From contig CAWBME010000006.1 in assembly GCA_963789825.1 (NCBI GenBank), positions 124,001 to 188,000 on the forward strand: 64,000 nt of DNA, written 5' to 3'. The DNA comes from PFL42 sp963789825 (lineage in GTDB: Bacteria > Chloroflexota > Anaerolineae > Anaerolineales > E44-bin32). Positions within the stretch are counted from its first letter, which is position 1, and each line of letters begins with the position of its first letter. The notes under the pieces were generated by a model. It saw only the letters and a list, made by a program, of their open reading frames with translations, ran no database searches and was not told the origin of the DNA. The position numbers and the translations under genes are program-made. This document shows positions 28,889-37,315 of the stretch, one piece after another.

Positions 28889-30655
28889 TCATCCATTCAT
28901 CCGACGCGCGGGCGGCGCTGCCTGGATGCGATCTACGAAGCTATCATACGCCTTGCAGAATTCGTCGAGCGTGTTGGCCACCGGCGTCCAGCCCGCGGTG
29001 GCGGTGCGGTCCTCGAGCGACAGCGGGTGCGCTGGACGGAGGTCGACCGGATCAGGCTCGCCGTTGGACTGCAGTCCAAGCCAGTGGGCCTGCTTGAAGA
29101 TCTCGCTGTGGCGCAGGACGTCGAAGACCTCGCCTGGCACCGGCGCCTCGATACGGTTGCCGTCCAGGGGTACGGCTGGCAGGCGGTCGAAGGAGCGGCG
29201 GACATTGGGAAAGACCGTCAGGATGCCGGTGCCGACAACTTCGGTGATATCCGGGATCGGGCCGGGCAGCCCGGCGTAGGCCGCGTCGGTGTAGACCCGC
29301 AGCGAGGCAATCAGCGGCTTGACGCGCGACAGGTCGATGCCCCGGTGGACCAGGCAGCGGTGCAGCCGCTTGAGCACCGCCACGCCGGACCAGGCAGCCG
29401 CAAGACGTGCCTGGGCCTCGGTGATCCCCAGGGCTTCGAGCTCGGCCAGCTTCCCGAGCAGCTCATCGCGGACGGGGAAGGCAAGCCGTCCGCTCATGTG
29501 CGCCAACGTGGAGAAGAGCGCGGATCCGTCGGCAATGGCCAAGGCGAATGGGAGATGCTGGAACAGGCCGAAGTTGACGGTGATCGTCACGCCGATTCCG
29601 GCCGCCGTCAGCGCCCGACAGGCGACCAGCCCCGCATGCGTCCCGGGAAGCTTGAACACGACGTTGGGGACGCCGCCGTCGAGCCGGCGCTCCAACTCGG
29701 CGTAGATTGCGGCTGCATCCCGCAGCATGCTCTCGGGTTCGTCGTGACGCCTGGGGTTGACCTGCAGGCTGACGCAGCCCATGCGGCCCTCGGTGAGCAG
29801 GTAGATTGGCCGCAGGCGGCGCATGTTGGCGAGAACGATCTCAAGCGTGACCGACCGCGCCAGGCTGTCACCGTCCGCCTGGGGTTGGGCTGCGACGAGC
29901 CGGTCGATGATCGGATCCCACTTCTCCGGCTCAGCCTTCCAGGCCAGGTCGACGAGCGGAGGATTGCAGGTGACGAAGCTGGCGCCGAGCAGGAGGGCGT
30001 ACGGGAGGAATGCGGCGTAGTCGTTGCTGATCTCGGTCCGGGTGGCGCCGGACGCACGCAGGGCGGCGATGCGGCGCAAGTTGCTGGTTTCGACCGAGTT
30101 GCCGATGGACTCGACGTAGTCGACGACCGATACGCCGACGAGGGCCGCCGCCTCGGCCGCGGGGTCTTCCGCGCTCTCGGCGCGGAACCGGGCCGCTGTC
30201 TCCCTGCGCCACGTGTCGAGGAGCGAGTTGGTCGAGGCCATGGACTGCTGGGCGAGGTCGGAGACAAGGCCCTTGATGTCCTCGGCAATGTCGTCAACTT
30301 CGTTCGGCGACAGGGCGTTGGGATTGGCCGCGACGTTGGAGAGGCTCCATGCAGGAATGCGTGAGTTGAGGCGGATCGCCAGCTCCGCGGAGAAGCACAG
30401 AATGTGGCGCTGCTCATCGAGCGTGGCGGGGGCGAAGGCTGCCTGCATCCGTGGCGCCAACTCGGCGGCAGCGCGGCGGAATTCCGGTGGATCCGTGAAG
30501 TAGATCAGGTCGTCCAGCGCCGGGTCGACGGCGCCGGTGAGCAGCAGGGGCAGGGGGTCGCGGCGCGCGGTCTCGCGGCGGGCGGCGAGTTCGTGGCGCA
30601 GCCGCCGGCGGAGGGCGTCAGGATCGTGATGAGGAAGCGCTGGCGTGAATTCCAC
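28889..30655 (-). CDS. long transaldolase-family protein
   Basis: A 588-residue protein whose C-terminal half carries the transaldolase barrel: CVSLQVNPRRHDEPESM, Schiff-base Lys near residue 335 in NVVFKLPGTHAGL, GIGVTITVNFGLFQ, and a final VFPNVRRSFDRLP segment. Ordinary transaldolases have 210-390 residues. Here about 270 residues precede the catalytic strands and include SNDYAAFLPYALLLGASFVTCNPPLVDLA, which resembles the early barrel strand that holds the donor, so the barrel may simply contain large insertions. It would split or transfer a dihydroxyacetone unit. It lies between the isomerases and the oxoacid dehydrogenase, matching a sugar-like substrate for the operon. Confidence 0.82.
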   Translation of the reverse strand: MEFTPALPHHDPDALRRRLRHELAARRETARRDPLPLLLTGAVDPALDDLIYFTDPPEFRRAAAELAPRMQAAFAPATLDEQRHILCFSAELAIRLNSRIPAWSLSNVAANPNALSPNEVDDIAEDIKGLVSDLAQQSMASTNSLLDTWRRETAARFRAESAEDPAAEAAALVGVSVVDYVESIGNSVETSNLRRIAALRASGATRTEISNDYAAFLPYALLLGASFVTCNPPLVDLAWKAEPEKWDPIIDRLVAAQPQADGDSLARSVTLEIVLANMRRLRPIYLLTEGRMGCVSLQVNPRRHDEPESMLRDAAAIYAELERRLDGGVPNVVFKLPGTHAGLVACRALTAAGIGVTITVNFGLFQHLPFALAIADGSALFSTLAHMSGRLAFPVRDELLGKLAELEALGITEAQARLAAAWSGVAVLKRLHRCLVHRGIDLSRVKPLIASLRVYTDAAYAGLPGPIPDITEVVGTGILTVFPNVRRSFDRLPAVPLDGNRIEAPVPGEVFDVLRHSEIFKQAHWLGLQSNGEPDPVDLRPAHPLSLEDRTATAGWTPVANTLDEFCKAYDSFVDRIQAAPPARRMNG

Positions 30656-30673
30656 GGATGACCCTTGCCGGCC

Positions 30674-31517
30674 CTAGCGAAGCGCCGGCGCGGCGCAAGC
30701 GCGCTGCCACTCGCGGCGCACGAATTGGGCGGCGGCGTCGATGCCGGCCTGGCCCTGGAACGAAGCTTCCTCCATGCACAGCCAGCCGTCCCAGCCGGAG
30801 GCGGCGAGACGATCAAACACCGCACGGATGGGCGCGATGCCGCTGCCGATCGGCACCGGCTTGAGCTCTCCAAAGGTCGCTGTGTCGGCGACATGCACGC
30901 TGACGACACGCGCCAGCACCTGGTCGAGCATCGCCAGCGGGTCGGCGGCGAATGCGGCGGCGTTGCCGGTGTCGAAGTTGATCCCCAGCCCAACCGGGGC
31001 CGTGCCGCGGGCGATCTCAAGGAAGATGTCCGGTGGGGTCGAGAAATCGGTGTACTCCCAGGCTCCGGGTTTGGCGTGGTTCTCGTACACCGGTTGAACG
31101 GGGGCACCGCGGACAGCCTCCACCAGCCGAGAGAGTCCCTCCACCGCCCAGGCGATGCCTTCGAGCCGCTGGGTGGCCGGATGAGCTTGCCCGGCGGTGA
31201 CGCGGATCAACTCGGCGCCGAGCGCTTCGGCGAGGCGCACGCTCTCGACTGCCAGGTCGAGTTCCTTCCGGCGCTGGGCGGCGTCTGGGTGGGTGAAGTC
31301 GGGATAGGTGGTGATCATCGCCACGCGGCTGCCGGCGTCCTCGATCTGCCGGTGCAGGAGGCACGCCTGATCGACTGTCGGCGGGCTGACGAACAGGATG
31401 CTCAGGTCGATAGCATCCAGGCCCAGCGCCTGCCCGATGCGCGCCCACTCGGCGACCGGCATAGCGTCCGTCGATGATCTCGGCAAAGAAGGAGACCGGC
31501 AGGCAACTTAGGCGCAT
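30674..31517 (-). CDS. sugar phosphate isomerase/epimerase (TIM barrel), frameshifted near 31462
   Basis: The restored protein of about 280 residues begins MRLSCLPVSFFAEIIDGR and continues MPVAEWARIGQALGLDAIDLS. Later segments are TTYPDFTHPDA, RVTAGQAHPATQRLEG, PVYENHAKPGAWEYTDF, GINFDTGNAAAF, VVSVHVADT and a final GWLCMEEASF. Together they provide the Glu/Asp/His/Glu metal site of the xylose-isomerase-like (AP_endonuc_2) superfamily. The ATG at 31517 overlaps the stop of the second isomerase as TGATG. Substrate unknown. Confidence 0.82.
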
Positions 31518-32341
31518 CAGGCAGCCTCCAACAGCGGACGCATGTGCTCGACCGTCCGGCGTGCGGCCGTATCAGGATCCGGCAGCGCCAGCAGTTCGGC
31601 CGAGAGACAGCCCGCGTATCCGAGCGTGCGCAGGCTGCGCACCAGTGCGGCGAAGTCGATCATCCCGTCTCCCGGAGAGAGCCGGTTGTTGTCGCCCAGG
31701 TGCACGTGCCACAACTTGCCCGCCTGCATCACGCGTCGGAAGGGAGTTTCCCACGCGGCCTCCTCGATGTTGACGTGATACGTGTCGAGCAGCAGGCCGA
31801 GCGCCGGGTGGCCGACGGTCTCCACGAAGGCCAAGCCTTCTTCGGCCGTGTTGACCAGGTCGGCTTCGTAGCGGTTGAGCGGCTCGAGCGCCAGGCGAAC
31901 GCCCGCAGAGGAGGCAAGCTCGGCCGCCCGCTGAAGGATGTCGGCCAGCCGGGCGCGGCCGTCCTCGCCGACCCACGCCAGCTTGCCGCGGAAGCTGCCG
32001 ATGGTGACCAGCGGCGCGCCGACGGCGGCCGCGAAGGCGATCAGCTCGTGCAAGCGCATGACGGCGCGGGCAGAGACATCGGGCTCGGCATGCAGCAGGT
32101 TGAGCCCGGCCTGCAGGGCGGCCGCGCCGCTGCCGATGGCCGCGGCGGTGAGGCCGTGCGCCTCAAGCCCGGAGCGCAGCGCAAAGACGTCGAGCTGCGA
32201 CGGATCGGCCGTCATCAACTCAAGAGAATCGACACCGAGCCGTTCTGCCTTGTCGAGCTTCTCCGACCAGGTGCCAGAGAGCAGGGCAACAGGCAGCGCC
32301 AGGCTGACCTCGGGGGTCTGAACGGCGAGCGCCAGGTGCAT
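31517..32341 (-). CDS. sugar phosphate isomerase/epimerase (TIM barrel), second copy
   Basis: 274 residues, intact. Metal-site segments are LALEPLNRYEADLV, LLLDTYHVNIEE, WHVHLGDNNRLSPGDGMIDF and CLSAELLALPD. The pattern is close to hydroxypyruvate isomerase/tagatose-3-epimerase-type proteins. It lies 3 bp after the aminotransferase stop and is translationally coupled to the other isomerase. The two copies share fold but little sequence and probably act on successive intermediates. Confidence 0.88.
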   Translation of the reverse strand: MHLALAVQTPEVSLALPVALLSGTWSEKLDKAERLGVDSLELMTADPSQLDVFALRSGLEAHGLTAAAIGSGAAALQAGLNLLHAEPDVSARAVMRLHELIAFAAAVGAPLVTIGSFRGKLAWVGEDGRARLADILQRAAELASSAGVRLALEPLNRYEADLVNTAEEGLAFVETVGHPALGLLLDTYHVNIEEAAWETPFRRVMQAGKLWHVHLGDNNRLSPGDGMIDFAALVRSLRTLGYAGCLSAELLALPDPDTAARRTVEHMRPLLEAA

Positions 32342-32344
32342 CGT

Positions 32345-33711
32345 TCAGGCCTCAATCTCCTGGCCGAGCTCCTGCTCGACATCGGCGAGGGCCCGATCGA
32401 GCAGCTCGAGCAGCTGGTCGACCTCGGCGGGCGAGATGGTGAGAGGCGGCGCCATCAGCGTCATGTCGCCCAGCGTTCCGTCGATCGAGCCGGTGCACGG
32501 GTAGGTCACCAGGCCGTGTTTCAAGGCCGCGCGCTCGATGCGGGCGCTGACGCCTCGGTCGGGTGCGAAGGGCTCGCGGGTCGAGCGCCGGCGGACGTAC
32601 TCGAGCCCGAACATCAGCCCCAGGCCGCGCACGTCGCCCATGATCGGATGCCGCGACATCAACTGGCGCAGGCCGGCCAGAACCTGTTCGCCGCGCAGGC
32701 GCGAGTTCTCCACCAGGTCGTGCTCTTGCAGGTAGCGAAGCACGGCCAGCGCGCCGGCGCAGGAGACGGCGTTGGCATTGAGCGTGTGACCGGCCTTGAA
32801 GGGGGAGTGCTTGTCCTGCAGCACCTTCCAGATTGAGTTGCGCGCGATGACCGCCGACAGCGGGGTGTAACCGGCGGTCATGCCCTTGGCCGTGGCGACG
32901 ATGTCCGGAGTGGTGTCCCAGTGGTCGATCCCCCACAGCCGGCCGGTGCGCCCCCAACCGGTCATCACCTCGTCGGCGATAAACAGAACCTCGTAGCGAT
33001 CGCAGATCTCGCGGATCTGCTGGAAGTAGCCTGGAGGGCAGGGGCCACGCCCAGGGCTGCGCCGACGACCGGCTCGGCGATGAAGGCCGCCACGTTCTCC
33101 GGGCCCTGCTGGCGGATGGCCGTCTCGAGGGCGCGGGCGCACAACAGGTTGCACTCTGGATAGGTCTTTTCGAATGGGCAGCGGTAGCAGAAGGCCGGTG
33201 GGATGTGCGGCGAGTTGATGTACATCGGCTGGAAGATGCGGCGGCGGGAGAGGATGCCCGAGAAGCCGGCCACGGAGATGGTATTGCCGTGGAAGCCTTG
33301 CCAGCGTCCGATGATCTGGTACTTGGACGGCCGCTCGCGCTCGACCCAGTACTGACGCGCCAGGCGAACCGCATCGTCCGTGGCGTCGGTCCCGGTGCAG
33401 GTGACCCACACGCGGCTGGCATCCTTCAGTCTGCCGGGGGCCAGGCTGACGACCAGGTCGCTCAATTCGAGGAAGCGCTCGTTGGTGAAGGCGTGCGCCG
33501 GGTAGAACGAGAAATGCTGCGCCTGCTCGTACATCGCCTGGGCGATCTCAGCCACGCCATGGCCGATCGTGGTGACGACGGATGATCCGCCCGAGCCATC
33601 CAGGTACTGCCGGCCGTCTGCGTCGTACAGGAAGACGCCCTCGGCCCGTACGATCACCGGGAAGGGGCGATCCCAATCGCGGTGGACGGCGTGAACGTTC
33701 GGTCGGGTCAT
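32345..33711 (-). CDS. class III (PLP-dependent) aminotransferase, frameshifted near 33040
   Basis: The restored protein is about 455 residues: DADGRQYLDGSGGSSVVTTIGHG, TGTDATDDAVRLARQYW, GRWQGFHGNTISVAGFSG, IAEPVVGAA, LFIADEVMTGWGRTG, and TAKGMTAGYTPLSAVI with the PLP Lys. HTLNANAVSCAGALAVL and a GLMFGLEYVRRRSTREPF tail complete the omega-aminotransferase fold. The frame breaks between GVAPALQ and PPGYFQQIREI. It contains a YRCPFEKTYPEC insertion with paired cysteines. It is the first gene of the seven-gene operon and probably removes an amino group from the incoming substrate. Confidence 0.87.
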
Positions 33712-33808
33712 GGTGCCTCACTTGCCGGATCCGGCCGGCCGCCAAAGACAGGTCGCGCGGCCTATCCCGGGTCGCCGATTTCGGCCTGGTTATGAGAACG
33801 ATTGCACA

Positions 33809-33823
33809 ATGCTAGGGTAGCAT
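33809..33823. promoter_or_regulatory. palindromic operator candidate over the -10 box
   Basis: ATGCTA-GGG-TAGCAT is a perfect 6-3-6 palindrome that covers the -10 box of the aminotransferase operon promoter. A dimeric repressor bound here would block that promoter. No adjacent regulator gene is present, and the palindrome could also arise from two opposed TGCTA-type -10 boxes. Confidence 0.35.
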
Positions 33824-33842
33824 AGCGTTCGAGGGAAGTCAA
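33814..33842 (-). promoter_or_regulatory. promoter of the aminotransferase operon
   Basis: On the minus strand, TTGACT (33842-33837) is followed after 17 bp by TACCCT (33819-33814) in the extended context TGCTACCCT. The predicted start near 33807 gives a leader of about 95 nt. Confidence 0.5.
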
Positions 33843-33958
33843 CTGGAGCTGCCAGCTGGCGTCCCGACCATAGCCGTCATGTTCGGTCCAGCATGCCGTC
33901 TGGATCCGACCAGCAGATTGACGTGATCCCATGGGGATGCCGCAGCAGAAGGGGCGCG

Positions 33959-33987
33959 TTGACTCGGATTCAGCGCTGTGCTACCAT
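33959..33987 (+). promoter_or_regulatory. promoter of the M24 peptidase gene
   Basis: TTGACT (33959-33964), 17 bp, TACCAT (33982-33987), again with the TGCTA extension (GTGCTACCAT). The predicted leader to the ATG at 34146 is about 150 nt. Confidence 0.5.
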
Positions 33988-34145
33988 GGTCACGATCTGC
34001 TTGTGCGCAATCGTTTGCAGGTCGGCGAGCGACGGCCTCGGCCAGCGGTGGTCGGCTCAACAGGAGCCCTTCCGCCAGGAAGGCCCTGCGGGTACGTATC
34101 GAGCGCCAGCCCCTATCCGCGCCAGGCTTTGCAGGAGACTTTCCC

Positions 34146-35267
34146 ATGCATGCCCAGAACCTTGAGCGATTTTCCGGAATGCTGCGGTCCCGCGGCCTGT
34201 CCGCCGCCCTGCTGGCCGACTCAGCCACCATCACCTGGTTGACGGGCTATGCTCCCCCGATTGAGACCGGCCCAAGCCCCTTCGAGGGCTCGTCCGTTCT
34301 TGCCTGGTGGCACGCCGGAGAGTTGCACTTGATTGTGTCGGACATGGAGACAACCGCCGCTCAGCAAGTGGGGCCGACCGCGGTGCATGACTACGTCTCC
34401 TACACGATCGAAGCACCGTTGGCGGGCGCGGCCAATCAGGCGCGGGCTTTGGGCGAGGTGCTGGGTACTTCGGCGCCCAAGGGCGGGAAGGTAGGAGTGG
34501 AGTGGCATGCCCTGACCGCTTGGCTGGCCGATGCGCTGCGCCAGGCGCTGCCATCGACGGACTTCGTCCCGCTGGACGGCGCCTGCGCCGGGTTGAGGGC
34601 GGTCAAGAGCGCGGAGGAGATCGACAAGCTGCGCGCGGCTATGCGCCTATGCGATGCGGCTCAGGGGTTCATGCGTCAGGCACTTCAACCCGGAAAGACC
34701 GAGCTGGAGTTGTGGGCGGCAACGCGCGCCCACGTCGAAGGGCTGGCCGGCGGACGGCTGCCGATCCTGGCGGACCTGGTTGCCGGGGTGCGCTCAGCCG
34801 ATATCGGCGGGCCGCCGTCGACCTATGCCCTGCAGGCAGGAGATCCGCTGATCCTCGATTTTGTCCCCCGCCTGAATGGGTATTGGGGGGACAACGCGGC
34901 TACGTACTTCGCGGGGAACCCCTCGGCGCAGCTCGAGAAGGTGTACCGCGTCGTGCGCCAGGCGCTGCAGCGGGGTGTCGAAGGCGCTCGGCCGGGCGTC
35001 ACAGCCAGCGCACTGGATTCCCTGGTGCGTGAGGCCATTGTGGCGGAAGGCTACGAGCCCTACCCACATCACACCGGCCACGGCTTGGGCGTCATGTATC
35101 ACGAGGAGCCGCGCCTCGTGCGCTACAACAGCCAGAAACTCGAAGCGGGCATGGTCATCGCTCTGGAGCCAGGCATCTACCTCTCCGGAGTCGGTGGTGT
35201 GCGTTTGGAGGACGTGGTGCTGATTACACCCGACGGCAACGAACTCCTGACGACGCATCTGGTGTGA
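34146..35267 (+). CDS. M24-family metallopeptidase (Xaa-Pro dipeptidase/creatinase-like)
   Basis: 373 residues. The N-terminal creatinase-like domain begins MHAQNLERFSGMLRSRGLSAALLADSATITWLTGY. The C-terminal pita-bread domain carries all five metal ligands: Asp238 and Asp249 (LDFVPRLNGYWGDN), His312 (HHTGHGLG), Glu341 (ALEPGIY) and Glu355 (VRLEDVVL). The family includes prolidases, Xaa-Pro aminopeptidases and creatine amidinohydrolase. The sequence alone does not separate these, although a creatininase-family gene at 16.5 kb makes the last worth considering. GGAG lies upstream of the ATG. Probably co-transcribed with the SDR 40 bp downstream. Confidence 0.87.
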   Translation: MHAQNLERFSGMLRSRGLSAALLADSATITWLTGYAPPIETGPSPFEGSSVLAWWHAGELHLIVSDMETTAAQQVGPTAVHDYVSYTIEAPLAGAANQARALGEVLGTSAPKGGKVGVEWHALTAWLADALRQALPSTDFVPLDGACAGLRAVKSAEEIDKLRAAMRLCDAAQGFMRQALQPGKTELELWAATRAHVEGLAGGRLPILADLVAGVRSADIGGPPSTYALQAGDPLILDFVPRLNGYWGDNAATYFAGNPSAQLEKVYRVVRQALQRGVEGARPGVTASALDSLVREAIVAEGYEPYPHHTGHGLGVMYHEEPRLVRYNSQKLEAGMVIALEPGIYLSGVGGVRLEDVVLITPDGNELLTTHLV

Positions 35268-35307
35268 GCCGGGAGATTCACCCACTTCATTCGACGGAGC
35301 GGCACGC

Positions 35308-36063
35308 ATGACAGACAGGAAGAAGGTCATTGTTACGGGAGCCTCATCCGGCATCGGCCGGGCGACCGCCGAGCGCTTCGCCCACGAAGGTTGGGACGTG
35401 TGCGTCACCGCGCGACGGGAAGACCGACTGCGGGCGCTGGTCGACGGCATGCCAGCCGGCAAGCACCTGATCGTTGCCGGCGACTACAGCGATCCAGGCA
35501 CGGCCGAGGCGATTGCCGGGAGTACGCGGGAAGCATGGGGCGTGGTCGACGCGCTGGCCAACTGCGCCGGCGTGTACTATGCTGCGCCGGCCATCGACTC
35601 GACGCTTGAGGCATGGCGCAAGGCGTTCGACATCATGATCGATGGGGCGCTGTATTTGACCCGCGCTGCAGTGCCGCTGATGACCCGCAGTGGCCGCGTG
35701 ATCCACGTCACCTCCATCCATCACGAACGCGCCGAGGCCGGCGCCTGCAGCTACTCGATGGCCAAGGCCGCCATCAACCAATACTGTCGCGCCCTGGCGC
35801 TTGAGCTGGCTCCCCAGGGCATCCTGGTCAATGCGCTAGCCCCAGGATTCATCGACACCGAGATGAGCGTCGTCAACGGTGTCAACGAGCTCGAGAGCGA
35901 GTGGTTCAAGCACAACTACGTCGACGGCCATCACCTCCCGCTCAAGCGCCCGGGCAAGCCTGAGGAGGTGGCTGGCGTGATCTACTTCCTCGCCGGTCCC
36001 GACGCCAGCTACCTGACGGGACAGGTGATCACAGTCGATGGCGGGCTGACCATCACGTTCTGA
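35308..36063 (+). CDS. short-chain dehydrogenase/reductase
   Basis: 251 residues with TGASSGIGRATAERF for nucleotide binding, NCAGVYY, and a complete catalytic set: Ser in IHVTSIHHERAEAG and Tyr/Lys in YSMAKAAINQYCRALALELAP. It ends YLTGQVITVDGGLTITF. This is the glucose-dehydrogenase/3-oxoacyl-reductase-like classical SDR group; the substrate is unknown. Placement between a peptidase and an aldose-epimerase-fold protein suggests a carbohydrate or hydroxy-acid substrate. Confidence 0.88.
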   Translation: MTDRKKVIVTGASSGIGRATAERFAHEGWDVCVTARREDRLRALVDGMPAGKHLIVAGDYSDPGTAEAIAGSTREAWGVVDALANCAGVYYAAPAIDSTLEAWRKAFDIMIDGALYLTRAAVPLMTRSGRVIHVTSIHHERAEAGACSYSMAKAAINQYCRALALELAPQGILVNALAPGFIDTEMSVVNGVNELESEWFKHNYVDGHHLPLKRPGKPEEVAGVIYFLAGPDASYLTGQVITVDGGLTITF

Positions 36064-36144
36064 GCTCCTGCAGGCAGAACCCGTTCCAGGCGAGCTGCCG
36101 AGCCTCCGGAAGTGTTCCCATCGCCAGGCGGAGGGTGCGAGGGT

Positions 36145-37126
36145 ATGCTGCGACAAGGTGAGATCAACGGTCACGAGGTGGTCTGGCTGGAGAACGCCCG
36201 GGTGTGCATCGCCGTGCTGCCGCGGAAGGGCGCAGACATCTACGCCTTCACGCACATACCATCCGGAACCGAGTTCCTGATGCGCACGCCAGCCGGGCTG
36301 CAGCCGCCCGGCGGCTCGCCGCCCGATGACTTTCTGCAGAACTATGAGGGGGCCTGGCAAGAGCTCTTCCCCAATCACAGCGATGCCTGCCACTACCGTG
36401 GGCGCTCAGTGCCCTTCCACGGCGAAGTGGCGCTGCTGCCCTGGGAGTACTCCGTCGAGGAGGCGACGGCAGACAAGGCGACGCTGCACTTGTCGGTCGA
36501 GTGCCGTCAGACGCCCTTCCGGCTAAGGCGTCGCATGTGCTTGCCTGCCGAGGGGAGCAGCCTTGAGTTGGAGTCGACGGTGGAGAACCTCTCCAGCGAG
36601 CGTGAGTATTTCGTCTGGGGCCAGCACCTGGTGCTGGGCGGGGACTTCCTGATGCAGGGCTGTCGGCTGGATATCCCGGCAGGCCGGCTGGTCACCGCCG
36701 ACCAGGTCTTCGAGCCGGCCACGGCGATGCTGGCGCCGGCTCAGGATGAGCCCTGGCCGATGGCTCTTGGACGGAAGCCCGGGGAACGAATCGATCTGCG
36801 CAAGATTCCGGGACCGGAAGCGCACTCTCACGATGACGCCTGCCTGACCGATCTGGAGGAAGGGCGCTGGACCGTCGTCAATCCGCGCCTGGGCTTAGGC
36901 TTCCGGCTCGAATGGGACGCGTCGGTCTTCCCTTGGGTCCAGATGTGGACGCCGTATGGTGGGGCGGATCTTGCGCCGCTGACCGGCATCTATGGCCTGG
37001 GGCTGGAGCCATGGGTCTCGCGCTTCCCGTTGGAGCAGGCCATCGCCAGCGGACAGGCGCGCGCCTATCGGTCCGGGAGAAACGCTGACCACCATCGTGC
37101 GCGCCAGCGTACTCGAGACTTCCTGA
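36145..37126 (+). CDS. DUF4432/aldose-1-epimerase-fold protein, frameshifted near 37066
   Basis: About 327 residues when restored. It has MLRQGEINGHEVVWLENARVCIAVLPRKGADIYAF, then YEGAWQELFPNHSDAC and VPFHGEVALLPWEY, the layout of galactose-mutarotase-like sugar-binding beta-sandwiches. The long open frame runs on to 37257, but its last residues are arginine-rich noise. The next frame gives GPGETLTTIVRASVLETS and a stop at 37124, the normal family ending. The ATG at 36145 follows GGAGGGTGCGAGGGT. Likely a sugar-binding epimerase or mutarotase. Confidence 0.78.
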
Positions 37127-37315
37127 GCGAAGCCGCTCATGTTCCTCGGCCGTACAGGGCCGCCAGCATTTCGGGCCCGGGCGCGGCCTCAACCAGCAAG
37201 CGCTATCCGAAGTGTCCCACAAGACGACCATTCCTCGAGAGAATGCCAAGGCGCTGAGCGCGGGTGGATCCGGCTTTCACGTGTCAAGTGGAGATCGGCC
37301 GACTGGCTGATCGCT

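Noticed and set aside
16532..35267. A creatinine degradation pathway from the creatininase-family and M24 (creatinase-like) genes
   Set aside because: The two genes are 17 kb apart, belong to broad families, and no sarcosine-processing gene is present. The link is too weak to claim.
36112..37257. Longer version of the DUF4432-like protein ending at 37257
   Set aside because: The last 60 residues are arginine-rich noise. The neighbouring frame supplies the conserved ending and a stop at 37124.
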